From positions 930,001 through 994,000 of the forward strand of contig NZ_CP119988.1 of the NCBI RefSeq assembly GCF_029338515.1: a DNA stretch of 64,000 nt, read 5' to 3'. Source of the DNA: Haloglomus litoreum (GTDB taxonomy: Archaea > Halobacteriota > Halobacteria > Halobacteriales > Haloarculaceae). Below the pieces are notes generated by a model. That model saw nothing but the letters and a program-made list of their open reading frames with translations. It was not told the origin of the DNA and ran no database searches. The number at the start of each line of letters is the position of its first letter. Positions within the stretch are counted from its first letter, which is position 1. Below are positions 34,519-45,440 of this stretch, piece after piece. Both the position numbers and the translations under genes were made by a program.

Positions 34519-35901
34519 ATGAGCAGCCCCGAACTCGATGTCGTCGAGTTTCTCCTCACCGCAGCCATCTACACGGAGAACGGTAGCCTCGACGAGCGCG
34601 ACCTGCCACCACGGTATCGGCGAGTGTTCTGGTCGGAGGGCGAGATCGAACGGCCGCTGGCGACGACGGGGAACACCGCCGCCGCCGCGACCGGCGTCGA
34701 CCGCCCGTGGGAGGCCGTCTCCGGGCTGATGTTCACCGAGCGCGACGACTTCTCGGGCACCCTCGACCTCTCGGACCGGGACATGGCGGAGTCGTGGTAC
34801 GTCCAGCGCGTCGAGGAGAGCCGCATCCAGGACAACCCCACGCTCGCCTCGCACTTCGAGGACCGGATGGAGGGCATCGACTACGAGCACGCCCGGGAGA
34901 CGAACCGCCCGGTCCACGCCGACCGCGTCTGGATCGACTCCCTGCTGGACGAGATGTTCGACGAGGACGACGAGGAGATGCTCGACCTCGTCGAGGTGAA
35001 GGCCCCGGAGGAGGTCGAGATCACGATGAACGACCTCGTCCTCACGGAGGACCAGGAGGACGAGATCGAGAAGGTCGTCAAGGCCATCGAGCACCGCGAC
35101 TACCTCGCGGAGATCGGCCTGCGCGAGATCGGCAAGCTCCTGTTCGTCGGCCCGCCGGGCACGGGCAAGACCAGCGTCGCGCGGGCGCTCGCCCGGGAAC
35201 TCGAACTCCCGTTCGTCGAGGTCAAACTGTCGATGATCACCAGCCAGTACCTCGGCGAGACGGCCAAGAACGTCGACAAGACGTTCGAGGTGGCCAAGCG
35301 GCTCTCGCCCTGTATCCTGTTCATGGACGAGTTCGACTTCGTCGCGAAGACGCGCTCCTCGGACGAGCACGCCGCCATCAAGCGCGCGGTCAACACGCTC
35401 CTGAAGTCCATCGACGAGGTGAGCCTCATCCAGGACGACGTGCTCCTCATCGGCGCGACCAACCATCCCGACCAGCTCGACGCGGCCGCGTGGCGCCGCT
35501 TCGACGAGATCGTGAACTTCCCCAAACCCGACCGCGGGATGCGCGCGGACATCCTCGACGTGGTCACCCGGCGGATGGAGATCGAGGACTTCGACCCCCA
35601 CGAGGTCGCAGAACTCACGGAGGGCCTGACGGGCAGCGACCTCCGGCTCGTCCTCCGGGAGGCCGTCCTGGACGCGCTGACCGAGGAGCGAACCACGCTC
35701 ACCCAGGCTGACCTCCGGAAGGCCGTCGAGGGGTTCGAGGAGCGTGACAACCTGAAGAACATGGACGACTTCGACAACTGGAAGGGAACCCGCTCGGAGG
35801 GGAGCGAGAACGGCGAGGGGGCCTCGCACGACCACGACCACGACCACTCGGACCACGACCACACCCACGAGTCGACCGAGGTCGAGGCGTCCTCCGAGTA
35901 G
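34519..35901 (+). CDS. AAA-family ATPase with His/Asp-rich C-terminal tail
   Basis: 460 residues. The N-terminal 170 residues are a substrate-recognition region without a recognised domain (VVEFLLTAAIYTENGSL, SGLMFTERDDFSGTLDL). The AAA module has Walker [10 protein letters not shown] near residue 214, Walker B CILFMDEFDF near 272, sensor 1 LLIGATNHPDQ and an arginine-rich ending AAWRRFDEIV. The last 35 residues are a metal-binding-like tail with the run HDHDHDHSDHDHTH. The tail is unusual and could bind zinc or nickel. It lies 135 nt downstream of tfb on the same strand. Partner proteins are unknown. Confidence 0.85.
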   Translation: MSSPELDVVEFLLTAAIYTENGSLDERDLPPRYRRVFWSEGEIERPLATTGNTAAAATGVDRPWEAVSGLMFTERDDFSGTLDLSDRDMAESWYVQRVEESRIQDNPTLASHFEDRMEGIDYEHARETNRPVHADRVWIDSLLDEMFDEDDEEMLDLVEVKAPEEVEITMNDLVLTEDQEDEIEKVVKAIEHRDYLAEIGLREIGKLLFVGPPGTGKTSVARALARELELPFVEVKLSMITSQYLGETAKNVDKTFEVAKRLSPCILFMDEFDFVAKTRSSDEHAAIKRAVNTLLKSIDEVSLIQDDVLLIGATNHPDQLDAAAWRRFDEIVNFPKPDRGMRADILDVVTRRMEIEDFDPHEVAELTEGLTGSDLRLVLREAVLDALTEERTTLTQADLRKAVEGFEERDNLKNMDDFDNWKGTRSEGSENGEGASHDHDHDHSDHDHTHESTEVEASSE

Positions 35902-35969
35902 GGACGCCGACTGTCGCCCCGGTCGCCCCACCGCGGCCCTTTTGCCCCGACGCGCCCTCGAACGAGTCG

Positions 35970-36791
35970 ATGGAGGTCACCCTCCTCGGAACCGGCGACA
36001 CGACCGGCACGCCGACCCCCGGATGCGCGTGTGACACGTGCGAGGCGGCCCGCGAGCGCGGCGTCGAGCGGTCGCGCTTCTCCGTCCACGTCCACAACGA
36101 GCGCACCGGCGAGTCGCTGCTGGTCGACGCCAGCCCGGACCTGCGCCAGCAGTTCCTCGACCACGACGTCGACCTGCCCAACGAGGTCGTCATCAGCCAC
36201 ATCCACTTCGACCACCTCGACGGGCTGGGCAACGCCTACCGGCTGTTCCCGGAGGTCCCGGTCCACGCCGCCGACGAGCGCGATCCGGAGACGGGCGAGA
36301 GCGTCGCCGGCACGGTCCGCCGACGCTACGACTACCTCGACACCGTCGTCGTCGAGCCACGGACGCCGTTCGAGCCCTTCGAGGCCTGTGGGCTGGAGGT
36401 GACGCTCGTTCCGGTCGACCACCCGCCGCTGGTCTGCTACGGGCTCGCCATCGAGGACCCCGAGACGGGCGCGAAGCTCTCGCTCTCGGGTGATACGGGC
36501 TACGACATCCCCGACGAATCGCTCGAGGTGCTGCGCGACCCGGACCTGCTGCTGGTCGACGGCATCGTCCCGGCGCACCTCTGCGAGTACCACCCCCTCG
36601 GCGGCTCCGACGAGGTCGACGGCGAGTTCATGACCTTCGGCACGAAGCACATGACCTTCGAGGGGGCCGAGCGCCTCGGCCGAGACCTCGGTGCCGACGA
36701 GACCCGCATCGTCCACGTCTCGCACTTCGTTCCCGCCGAGGAGGCGTTCGAGGAGCCGCTGGCGCTCGACGGCGAGCGGTACGTGCTGTAG
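35970..36791 (+). CDS. MBL-fold metallo-hydrolase (PhnP-like)
   Basis: 273 residues. N-terminal LLGTGDTTGTPTPGCACDTC carries the PhnP-type cysteine set for a structural zinc. The catalytic motif is HIHFDHLDGLGNAYRL near residue 75. LSLSGDTGYDIPDESL supplies the bridging aspartate, and IVHVSHFVPAEEAF the C-terminal histidine. Members include cyclic phosphodiesterases and tRNase Z relatives. PhnP acts in phosphonate breakdown in bacteria, but no phn genes are nearby, so the substrate is open. Confidence 0.85.
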   Translation: MEVTLLGTGDTTGTPTPGCACDTCEAARERGVERSRFSVHVHNERTGESLLVDASPDLRQQFLDHDVDLPNEVVISHIHFDHLDGLGNAYRLFPEVPVHAADERDPETGESVAGTVRRRYDYLDTVVVEPRTPFEPFEACGLEVTLVPVDHPPLVCYGLAIEDPETGAKLSLSGDTGYDIPDESLEVLRDPDLLLVDGIVPAHLCEYHPLGGSDEVDGEFMTFGTKHMTFEGAERLGRDLGADETRIVHVSHFVPAEEAFEEPLALDGERYVL

Positions 36792-36946
36792 CTGGCGCCG
36801 GTCCGGAACCGCCGCCCTCCGGTCCATCCTTGCGAAGACTCTTGACTCGACGGTGGGTAACGATGGATACACATGTTCTCTTTCGTATCCGATGTGGGGC
36901 AGCGTTCTCTCGTCAGCGACCGACCCGGGTCCAGCCCGGGGGACCT

Positions 36947-38134
36947 GTGAACCCGAGCCGGGTCGACTCCATCGTCGACCTGACCTACGGCCTGCTCATC
37001 GCGGCCTCGGTTGGACTCATCGTGGTCGCCGGGAACGCCATCGGACTGGCGTTCGGCTTCGGCGTCCTGCTCTCGTTCGTCCTGCACGTGGTCTGGAAGA
37101 TGGCGCGGTTCGACCCGGACTGGATGACCACGGAGGTCCAGCGGACCGTCGAGGAGACGGTCGACGAGACGGTGAGCGAGACGGTCGAGGAGACCGTTGA
37201 CGAGACGGTGGAGAAGACCGTGGACGAGACTGTCGACGAGACGGTGGAGAAGACCGTCGAGAAGACCGTCGAGGAGACCGTCGGCGAGACGGTGGAGGAG
37301 ACGGTTGAGAAGACCGTGGATGAGACGGTCGAGAAGACAGTCGACGAGACCGTTGGCGAAACCGTCGAGGAGACCGTGGAGGAGACGGTCGAGGAGAAAG
37401 TCGGTGAGACGGTGGAGGAGACGGTCGAGGAGAAAGTCGGTGAGACGGTGGAGGAGACGGTCGAAGAGACCGTCGGTGAAACCGTCGAGGAGACCGTCGG
37501 CGAGACAGTTGAGAAGACGGTGGAGGAGACGGTCGATGAGAAGGTCGGCGAGACGGTAGAGAAGACGGTGGAAGAGACGGTCGGGGAGACGGTAGAGAAG
37601 ACCGTCGACGAGACGGTGGAAGAGACGGTCGGGGAGACGGTAGAGAAGACGGTGGAGGAGACAGTTGAAGAGACAGTTGGAGAGACGGTAGAGAAGACGG
37701 TGGAGGAGACAGTTGAAGAGACAGTTGGAGAGACGGTAGAGAAGACGGTGGACGAGACAGTCGAGGAGAAGGTCGGCGAGACGGTAGAGAAGACGGTGGA
37801 AGAGACGGTGGAGAAGACGGTGGACGAGACAGTCGAGGAGAAGGTCGGCGAGACGGTCGAGACGACGGTGGAGGAGACGCTGGGGGCCCAGGTGGAATCG
37901 AAATCCGGGGAGTGGGAGGATCGGACCGAAGAGGAGGTGTGGGAGGACCAGGCCGCCGACGGCGACTGGGAGGACGAGGACGAGCGGGAGGTGTGGGACG
38001 ACGAGGAGGCGACTGACGACGAGGACGCCGCCGACGAGGACGTCGCCGACGAGGAGGACGACGAGTCGGATGCTTCGGACGGGGAAACCGCCGACGAGAC
38101 TGACGAAGACGCGGACGACCCGGAGGACACCTGA
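36947..38134 (+). CDS. Membrane-anchored Val-Glu tetrapeptide-repeat protein, coupled to PiT transporter
   Basis: 395 residues from a GTG start (VNPSRVDSIVDLTYGLL). Residues about 10-52 form two transmembrane helices. Residues about 67-312 consist almost wholly of about 60 tandem tetrapeptides of the form T/K-V-E/D/G/S-E/K (TVEETVDETVEKTV and variants). The rest is a very acidic tail with three Trp-Glu/Asp-Asp segments (VWEDQ, DWEDED, VWDDEE). The stop codon overlaps the ATG of the phosphate transporter gene (TGATG). I do not recognise the family. The repeat is charged and helix-compatible, and may be a long rod or a disordered brush under the membrane. Confidence 0.8.
   Translation: MNPSRVDSIVDLTYGLLIAASVGLIVVAGNAIGLAFGFGVLLSFVLHVVWKMARFDPDWMTTEVQRTVEETVDETVSETVEETVDETVEKTVDETVDETVEKTVEKTVEETVGETVEETVEKTVDETVEKTVDETVGETVEETVEETVEEKVGETVEETVEEKVGETVEETVEETVGETVEETVGETVEKTVEETVDEKVGETVEKTVEETVGETVEKTVDETVEETVGETVEKTVEETVEETVGETVEKTVEETVEETVGETVEKTVDETVEEKVGETVEKTVEETVEKTVDETVEEKVGETVETTVEETLGAQVESKSGEWEDRTEEEVWEDQAADGDWEDEDEREVWDDEEATDDEDAADEDVADEEDDESDASDGETADETDEDADDPEDT
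37144..37882 (+). repeat. 12-nt tandem coding repeats with recent 48-nt duplication
   Basis: The tetrapeptide-repeat part of the preceding gene at the DNA level. Units of 12 nt, roughly GAGACGGTCGAG, vary at third positions in the 5' half, indicating age. In the 3' half an exact 48-nt unit at 37634-37681 is repeated at 37682-37729. A longer near-identical block starting about 37738 recurs about 37811. This suggests continuing in-frame expansion by slippage or unequal recombination. Confidence 0.85.
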
Positions 38135-39309
38135 TGGTCGACCCGCTGCTCGTCGTCGGCGTCCTCGTCTCGATGTTCGTCGCGTACAACATCGGTGGGT
38201 CGACGACCGGGCCAGCGTTCGGGCCGGCCGTCGGCGCGGACGCCATCTCGAAGACGGCCGCCGCGGCGCTGATGGCCGTCTTCTTCTTCGCCGGCGCGTG
38301 GACCATCGGGCGGAACGTCGTGACGAAGCTCGGCACCGAACTGGTCTCGGACCCCGGGGTGTTCACGCTGGAGGCGTCCATCACGGTCCTGTTCTTCATC
38401 GGCGTCGCGCTGCTGATGGGGAACATCTTCGGCGTGCCGGCCTCGACCTCGATGACGGCCGTCGGCGCCATCGCGGGTCTGGGGCTCGCGGGCGGCGTGC
38501 TGGACCTCGCCGTCATGGGCGAGATCGTCATCTGGTGGGTCGTCTCGCCGATCATCGGGTTCTGGGTGTCGCTCATCATCGGCCGGTACTTCTACGCCCG
38601 ACTCAACCGCATCGTCGCGATGGAGCGCAGCACCGGCCCGCTGTTCGATATCGACCGCTCGGGACCGATACCCATCCCCAGCGTTCACCGGACGACCAAT
38701 CGCCGGGAGCTGTACGGGACCGCGACGGTGGTCGCCATCGGCTGCCTGATGGCGTTCAGCTCCGGCACCTCCAACATCGCCAACGCCGTCGCGCCGCTGG
38801 TCGGGAGCGATGAGCTGGCGATGAACCCGGCCATCATCTTCGGCGGCATCGCCGTCGCCATCGGCGCGTTCACCATCGCCCGCCGCACGCTCGAGACGAT
38901 GGGGAGCGACATCACGGAGCTGCCGCTGACGGCCGCCATCGTGGTCGCGTCGGTCAGCTCGACGCTGGTGGTGTTCCTCTCCTGGCTCGGCATCCCCGCG
39001 AGCTTCGTCGTCATCGCGACCGTCTCCATCATCGGGCTGGGCTGGGGTCGGGCGACCCGGCCGATGACCGTCCCGGAGGCGGTCACCGCCGACGACCCAC
39101 CCCGGGTGTCGGTCGACGCGCTCGCCGCCGACGAGGAGGGCGAGGAACTGCCACCCATCGGCGAGGAGTCACCGGAGCGGACCGACGCGGGCGACCTGTT
39201 CAACCCCGCGACGACCGCCCGGGTCGTCCTGATGCAGAACGTCGTCCCCGCCATCGCCACGGCCGGAGCGTACCTCACGTTCCGGTTCGTCCCGATCTTC
39301 GGGTTCTGA
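38134..39309 (+). CDS. PiT-family inorganic phosphate transporter
   Basis: 391 residues with about ten membrane helices. PiT signatures are duplicated: VAYNIGGSTTGPAFGPAVGADAISK style near the N terminus (VGADAISKTAAAAL), GVPASTSMTAVGAIAGLGLA, and SSGTSNIANAVAPLVG in the second half. It imports phosphate with a cation (Na+ or H+). A hydrophilic loop of about 60 residues (PDDPPRV region, about 325-375) precedes the last helix. Its ATG overlaps the stop of the tetrapeptide-repeat gene by one base, so translation is coupled. No PhoU-like gene is present, which is unusual for a PiT operon. Confidence 0.9.
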   Translation: MVDPLLVVGVLVSMFVAYNIGGSTTGPAFGPAVGADAISKTAAAALMAVFFFAGAWTIGRNVVTKLGTELVSDPGVFTLEASITVLFFIGVALLMGNIFGVPASTSMTAVGAIAGLGLAGGVLDLAVMGEIVIWWVVSPIIGFWVSLIIGRYFYARLNRIVAMERSTGPLFDIDRSGPIPIPSVHRTTNRRELYGTATVVAIGCLMAFSSGTSNIANAVAPLVGSDELAMNPAIIFGGIAVAIGAFTIARRTLETMGSDITELPLTAAIVVASVSSTLVVFLSWLGIPASFVVIATVSIIGLGWGRATRPMTVPEAVTADDPPRVSVDALAADEEGEELPPIGEESPERTDAGDLFNPATTARVVLMQNVVPAIATAGAYLTFRFVPIFGF

Positions 39310-39394
39310 CCCGGGGGCCGGCGACCGCTCGCGGGCCGACCGCCGGGCGACACGAGTGAGCAGCGTTTTGCCGACGCCGTCCCCAGCACCGCCA

Positions 39395-40687
39395 ATGGTG
39401 TACGAGCTGAAGCCGCCGGTGGAGGGGTCACCGGGGCTGTTGATGTTCACCCACAAGGAGCGCCCCTACTTCTTCGACCCGCCGGAGCCGCTTGCCCGGC
39501 GGCTCGTCGCGCTGAAGGAGCGCTACGTCCTCGGGATGCAGTGGGGGGCCTACCACGCCGACGTGGGCGAGACGCCGTACGTCGACTTCCAGATGGCTTG
39601 TCCCGGGACGGTGGACTGGGCACCCGGCGCCGACCCGCGGCTCATCGAGCTGTGCTCGCGGGACTTCACGCCCTCGCGTTTCCGGCCGATGGACGTGCCC
39701 CAGCAGTGGGACGTGTTCAGCGTCGGCCACCCCATCACGGTCAAGCGGTACTCGGAACTGCTCGACGCCGTCCGCGAGTGCTTCGACCGCGGTGTCGACC
39801 TCGACGTCCTGCTCGTCTGTGCGATCCCGGAACCGCCCGACGAGCTGACCGGCTACTGGGACACCGAGTTCTTCGAGAAGTACGAGGCCGACTTCACCGA
39901 CGCCGAGCGCGAGCGTATCGACCTCGGGGTACCCGTCGAGGCGTCGTTCGGCGACCGGCCGCTCCACCCCATCCCGAACGAGGTGTTCCCGTACCTCTAC
40001 AACGCCTCGCGCGGGTTCACGCTGTTCTCGCGCGAGGAGGGGCAGTCGAAGGTGGTCCACGAGGCGCTCTGCTGTGGCACCCCCGTCGTCGTCCACGAGG
40101 ACCTGAAGGGCGGCGGCCGGGACAAACTCGACGGGACGAACTCGCTCCAGTTCGGCGACGTGGACGAGGCGGCCGACGCCTTCCAGGCGCTCGCCGAGGG
40201 CGACGTGCCATCCTTCGACGCGGAGCCGCTCCGCCGTGAACTGGTCGAGGAGTTCACCGGCCCCGTCTTCGAGGAGCGGGTCCGCGAGGTGTACGCCGAC
40301 CTCGGCCGCCCGTACGAGGGGGACCTGGAGACGACGGACCTGGCGTTCAAGCTGGGGAGCCACACGGTCACGCTGCCCGGATCGATGCGCTCGGGAAACA
40401 CGAACGACCTGCGCTCGCGCGAGGCGTTCGTCCGGTTCGTCGACTACAAACTCGGGGCGGAGACGCCGCTCGCCGACCGGGCGACCGCCCGCCGGGCCGA
40501 CGCCGAGGCGACGGTCGCCGACCTCCGGGCGTCCGGCCCCGAGGCGCTTGCCGGGCGCGTCCTCCGGGCGGTCGACCGTCGCGTTCCGCTGGCGCTCCAC
40601 GAGACGGTCGCCCGCGCGTACCGCCGGGTCGCGGACGACGGGCCGGCAGGAGTGTCGGGGACACCCGACGACGAGAGCCGGAGTTAA
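39395..40687 (+). CDS. Glycosyltransferase (GT4-like)
   Basis: 430 residues. The C-terminal half shows the GT-B acceptor/donor pattern with FPYLYNASRGFTLFSREEGQ, SKVVHEALCCGTPVVVHEDLKGGG and LQFGDVDEAADAFQAL, close to the E-x7-E region of GT4 enzymes. The N-terminal half lacks a familiar domain. The start at 39395 (MVYELKPP) is preferred to 39356. It is 25 nt upstream of a polysaccharide deacetylase, so the pair likely acts on surface glycans or exopolysaccharide. Confidence 0.78.
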   Translation: MVYELKPPVEGSPGLLMFTHKERPYFFDPPEPLARRLVALKERYVLGMQWGAYHADVGETPYVDFQMACPGTVDWAPGADPRLIELCSRDFTPSRFRPMDVPQQWDVFSVGHPITVKRYSELLDAVRECFDRGVDLDVLLVCAIPEPPDELTGYWDTEFFEKYEADFTDAERERIDLGVPVEASFGDRPLHPIPNEVFPYLYNASRGFTLFSREEGQSKVVHEALCCGTPVVVHEDLKGGGRDKLDGTNSLQFGDVDEAADAFQALAEGDVPSFDAEPLRRELVEEFTGPVFEERVREVYADLGRPYEGDLETTDLAFKLGSHTVTLPGSMRSGNTNDLRSREAFVRFVDYKLGAETPLADRATARRADAEATVADLRASGPEALAGRVLRAVDRRVPLALHETVARAYRRVADDGPAGVSGTPDDESRS

Positions 40688-40712
40688 GTCCGCTCCCGAC
40701 GCACCCTCACGC

Positions 40713-41534
40713 ATGTCGGTGGGACGGTTCGGCCAGGAACTGCTCGCCCGGCTGGGGATGACCGCCCGCCTCGACCGGCCGGACTACCGCCACCGGAGCG
40801 CGGTGCTGATGTACCACTCCGTCCGACCGGCCGACGAGTGCCGACCCGGGACCTCGGACGTGGCCGTCGAGGAGTTCCGGTCCCACCTCGAGTACCTCAC
40901 CGGCAACTTCGAGGTGGTCGACCTGCCGGACGTCCGGTTGAACGACGGCCGCGGCGTCGGCCGCAAGCACGTCGCGCTCACCTTCGACGACGGCTACCGG
41001 GACTTCTACACCGAGGTTCGTCCGCTGCTCCACGAGTTCGAGGTGCCCGCGACGGTGTTCGTCTGCCCGGCGCTGCTGGACAACGCCTGCCCCCGCGAGC
41101 AGGTGATGAACACCGGTCACATGTTCGATGTGCTGACCAGCGACCAGGTGCTCGAACTGGCCGACGACCCGCTCGTGACCGTCGGGAACCACACCCGGAC
41201 CCATCACAACGTGGGCGCCCACCACGACCGCGACATCATCCGCGAGGAGGTCGTCGGCGCCCAGCGCGACCTCGAGGAGCGGTTCGGCATCGAGTGCGAC
41301 CGCTTCTGCTACCCGAACGGGGGCTTCAACGACACCTCGGTCCCCATCGTCCGCGAGACCCACGAGATCGCGACGATGAACGAGTCCCGGCGGCCGCTGC
41401 TGGGCAGCGAGGACCCAGCCCTGGTGCCGCGGGTCGACGCGGGCCTGCCGTTCCGGCGCTGGCGCTGGAACATGAGCGACCTGAACGGCGAGTTGATGCT
41501 GGCTGCCCGGGTGGCCGGGTTCGATGTTCCTTGA
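40713..41534 (+). CDS. Polysaccharide deacetylase family protein (NodB-like)
   Basis: 273 residues. NodB homology motifs are present: VALTFDDGYRDFY (motif 1, with the two metal-binding/catalytic aspartates) near residue 90, and VGNHTRTHHNVGAHH (motif 2 histidines) near 155, then RFCYPNGGFN (motif 3) near 195. CE4 enzymes remove N- or O-acetyl groups from glycans. No signal peptide is seen, so a cytoplasmic or membrane-associated biosynthetic role is likely. It follows the glycosyltransferase and converges with the formyltransferase. Confidence 0.88.
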   Translation: MSVGRFGQELLARLGMTARLDRPDYRHRSAVLMYHSVRPADECRPGTSDVAVEEFRSHLEYLTGNFEVVDLPDVRLNDGRGVGRKHVALTFDDGYRDFYTEVRPLLHEFEVPATVFVCPALLDNACPREQVMNTGHMFDVLTSDQVLELADDPLVTVGNHTRTHHNVGAHHDRDIIREEVVGAQRDLEERFGIECDRFCYPNGGFNDTSVPIVRETHEIATMNESRRPLLGSEDPALVPRVDAGLPFRRWRWNMSDLNGELMLAARVAGFDVP

Positions 41535-41579
41535 CCGATCCTGGATCTGTGGGGGATATTCGGGATGTATATCTCGACT

Positions 41580-42344
41580 TCAACGATTATCCTGCCATAT
41601 GCGGACCAGTCCCCGCGCGTTCTGCACCCGGTTGAGCGTCGTCTTCGCCGTCTCCAGCACGACGTACGTCGCGACGACGCCGAGGGTCACGTCCGAGGAG
41701 TAGTACATCCGTCCCAGCTCGGCCTCGGGCACCGTCTCCGGCTCGCGGCCGGCGTCGAACCGCTCGACGGCGTCGGCCACGAGCGGGACGCCCGCGCGGT
41801 GCTTGCGCCCCTCGAGTTCCGACCACGTCAGGCAGTCAGCGAGGTCGACCTCGCGCTCGGCGGCGATGGCGCCGGCGTCCAGGTCCTCGGTCAACTGGAG
41901 CAGCGTCACCCCACCCGTCTCCACGCGGTCGAGATAGTTCCAGAGGTGCGTGTAGACGCCGCGGTACCGCCGGATATCGCCGTGGTGGTAGGAGAGGACG
42001 CCGTACTCGGGCGCGGTCAGCACGTCGCCCGCGAGGATGCCGACGCCGTTCTGGAGCGCCACGTCGGTGGCGGCGATGCGGTCGACCGCGTCGGGCGGGA
42101 AGCGGACGCCCGGGCCGTCGTCGACGGGGTCGAGCGAGACGAACCGGCGCTCCATCTCCGGGCCGCGTGCCAGGTCCGGGATGTCGACGCGCCCGCCCGG
42201 CCCGGGGTCGTGCCCGTCCGTGTCCGTGCGGACGACGAGCGTGACGCGGGCGTCGGTCCGGCGGGCGGTCTCGACGAGGGCGTCGGCCAGCCAGTCGCGG
42301 AGGTGGTCACGACCGAGGAGGAGCGCGAGCCGCTCGATAGCCAT
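41580..42344 (-). CDS. Formyltransferase family protein (sugar or nucleotide formylation)
   Basis: 254 residues. The core motif reads VLSYHHGDIRRYRG near residue 130. In formyltransferases this segment is usually N-x-H-x-S-L-L-P-x-Y-R-G. The active-site Asn is replaced by Ser, while His, the RYRG end and the later Asp (TEDLDAGAI) are kept. It is probably a variant of the family that transfers formyl groups from 10-formyl-tetrahydrofolate to amino sugars or purines. It is followed 67 nt upstream by the ABC exporter gene on the same strand, suggesting surface polysaccharide modification. Confidence 0.78.
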   Translation of the reverse strand: MAIERLALLLGRDHLRDWLADALVETARRTDARVTLVVRTDTDGHDPGPGGRVDIPDLARGPEMERRFVSLDPVDDGPGVRFPPDAVDRIAATDVALQNGVGILAGDVLTAPEYGVLSYHHGDIRRYRGVYTHLWNYLDRVETGGVTLLQLTEDLDAGAIAAEREVDLADCLTWSELEGRKHRAGVPLVADAVERFDAGREPETVPEAELGRMYYSSDVTLGVVATYVVLETAKTTLNRVQNARGLVRIWQDNR

Positions 42345-42410
42345 GTCCGGTCGGCGCCCGCGCGCGGCAAGAGGCTACCGTTCGCCGGCAGGCGGGGCGT
42401 GGCCGGCACG

Positions 42411-44291
<1,881 letters not shown>

Positions 44292-44465
44292 TGGGTCCGT
44301 TTCGGTGGTGGCTGGTGAAAAGTCCGAGTGTTCGCGTCGGCGCCCGGCGACGGGGTCGAACGCGCGTGGCCGGGACCCCATGCCCGAACCGCCGCCGAAA
44401 CCGACCCGGTAAGCAAAGAACCGAGCGATCTGTGGCAATATCTGTGTCTGAACCGGAATGGGGGC

Positions 44466-44475
44466 AAATTTTATC
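44466..44475 (+). promoter_or_regulatory. Putative TATA box for DoxX operon
   Basis: AAATTTTATC in GC-rich DNA, 38 nt upstream of the ATG at 44513. The 220-nt region is divergent between the ABC exporter gene and DoxX. Confidence 0.5.
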
Positions 44476-44512
44476 ACCTCTACCGTCGCGCCCCCGAGTG
44501 AGGTGTGCTACC

Positions 44513-45046
44513 ATGACATCCAACGTGGAGACACAACTGCTCGGACGGGAGGTCTCGTTCTCCATCTCCGAACCGTGGCTGGCGTACTGGCTGGTGATCA
44601 TGCGGCTCGGGGTGGGGTGGTGGATGCTCCATGCGGGACTCGATAAGTTCCTGGCCTGGCCGTTCAACGCGGGCTGGTTCGTCGGCGGCGCCGCGCAGGG
44701 GACGAGCCTCGGCCCCATCGTGACCCTGTTCGCCGACGGCGCACTCCTCGCGTTCGTCAACGTCGCCATCCCGGTCGGCCAGGTGCTCATCGGGCTGGGG
44801 CTCGTCCTCGGCGCGCTGACGCGGCTGGCGTCGTTCTTCGGCGCCTTCCTGATGGCGTTCTTCTACTTCATCAACGGCGAGACCGGTGGCTGGTCCCACG
44901 GCGTCATCACGGGCGAACTGCTGGGCCTGCTCATCTTCGCCATGATCGCCACGCTCGGCGCCGGCCGCGTCCTCGGCGTCGACGCGTACCTCGCGAAGTC
45001 GGATCTCGTACGGAACAATCCGCGGCTGCGGTACCTCGTAGGGTGA
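44513..45046 (+). CDS. DoxX family membrane protein
   Basis: 177 residues with four or five hydrophobic helices. DoxX-type features: IMRLGVGWWMLHAGLDKFL near residue 40, FADGALLAFVNVAIPVGQVLIGLGLVLG and AFLMAFFYFINGE. Members relate to thiosulfate:quinone oxidoreductase subunits and other quinone-linked oxidoreductases. The small gene at 45053 starts six bases after its stop, forming a two-gene operon. Confidence 0.85.
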   Translation: MTSNVETQLLGREVSFSISEPWLAYWLVIMRLGVGWWMLHAGLDKFLAWPFNAGWFVGGAAQGTSLGPIVTLFADGALLAFVNVAIPVGQVLIGLGLVLGALTRLASFFGAFLMAFFYFINGETGGWSHGVITGELLGLLIFAMIATLGAGRVLGVDAYLAKSDLVRNNPRLRYLVG

Positions 45047-45052
45047 GACAGT

Positions 45053-45331
45053 ATGAGTGAACTCGACACGGCGGACAAGGTCGCGGCGTACGGCGGCGGT
45101 GGCCTCGTGGTCCTCGGGACGGTGGTCATCGGCCTGCTCGAGGTCATCGCCGGGTCACCACACCCGGTCGACGGCGAGGGACAGATCGTCCACGAGGCGC
45201 TCGTTCCGCTCGAGGTCCGGTCGTACATCATCCTCCTCGGACTGCTCATCTGGATGCTGTACGCCGTCTACAAGGTGGCGGCGTCACCGCCGAAGGGTGA
45301 GGAGCCGACGAAGTCCGAGGCCGCAGCGTAG
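45053..45331 (+). CDS. Small two-span membrane protein, DoxX operon
   Basis: 92 residues with two hydrophobic helices (GGGGLVVLGTVVIGLLEVIAG and YIILLGLLIWMLYAVYKVA) and a charged tail. It starts six bases after the DoxX stop, so it probably works with DoxX in the membrane. Family not recognised. Confidence 0.75.
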   Translation: MSELDTADKVAAYGGGGLVVLGTVVIGLLEVIAGSPHPVDGEGQIVHEALVPLEVRSYIILLGLLIWMLYAVYKVAASPPKGEEPTKSEAAA

Positions 45332-45440
45332 GCGGTCCGGTCCTCCGGAACCGATTCTTCGACGCCCGGTGCACGACGAGAGTAACCCGAAATACGGGGA
45401 AAACGCCGCACTGTGGGGTTCTGCGGGAGAGCCGTCCGGT

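Noticed and set aside
36985-38688. 567- and 520-codon minus-strand ORFs with STVSPTVS-type and RRPSPRLSRP-type repeats
   Set aside because: Reverse-strand reading of the Val-Glu repeat; the plus frame has the start, membrane helices and coupling to PiT.
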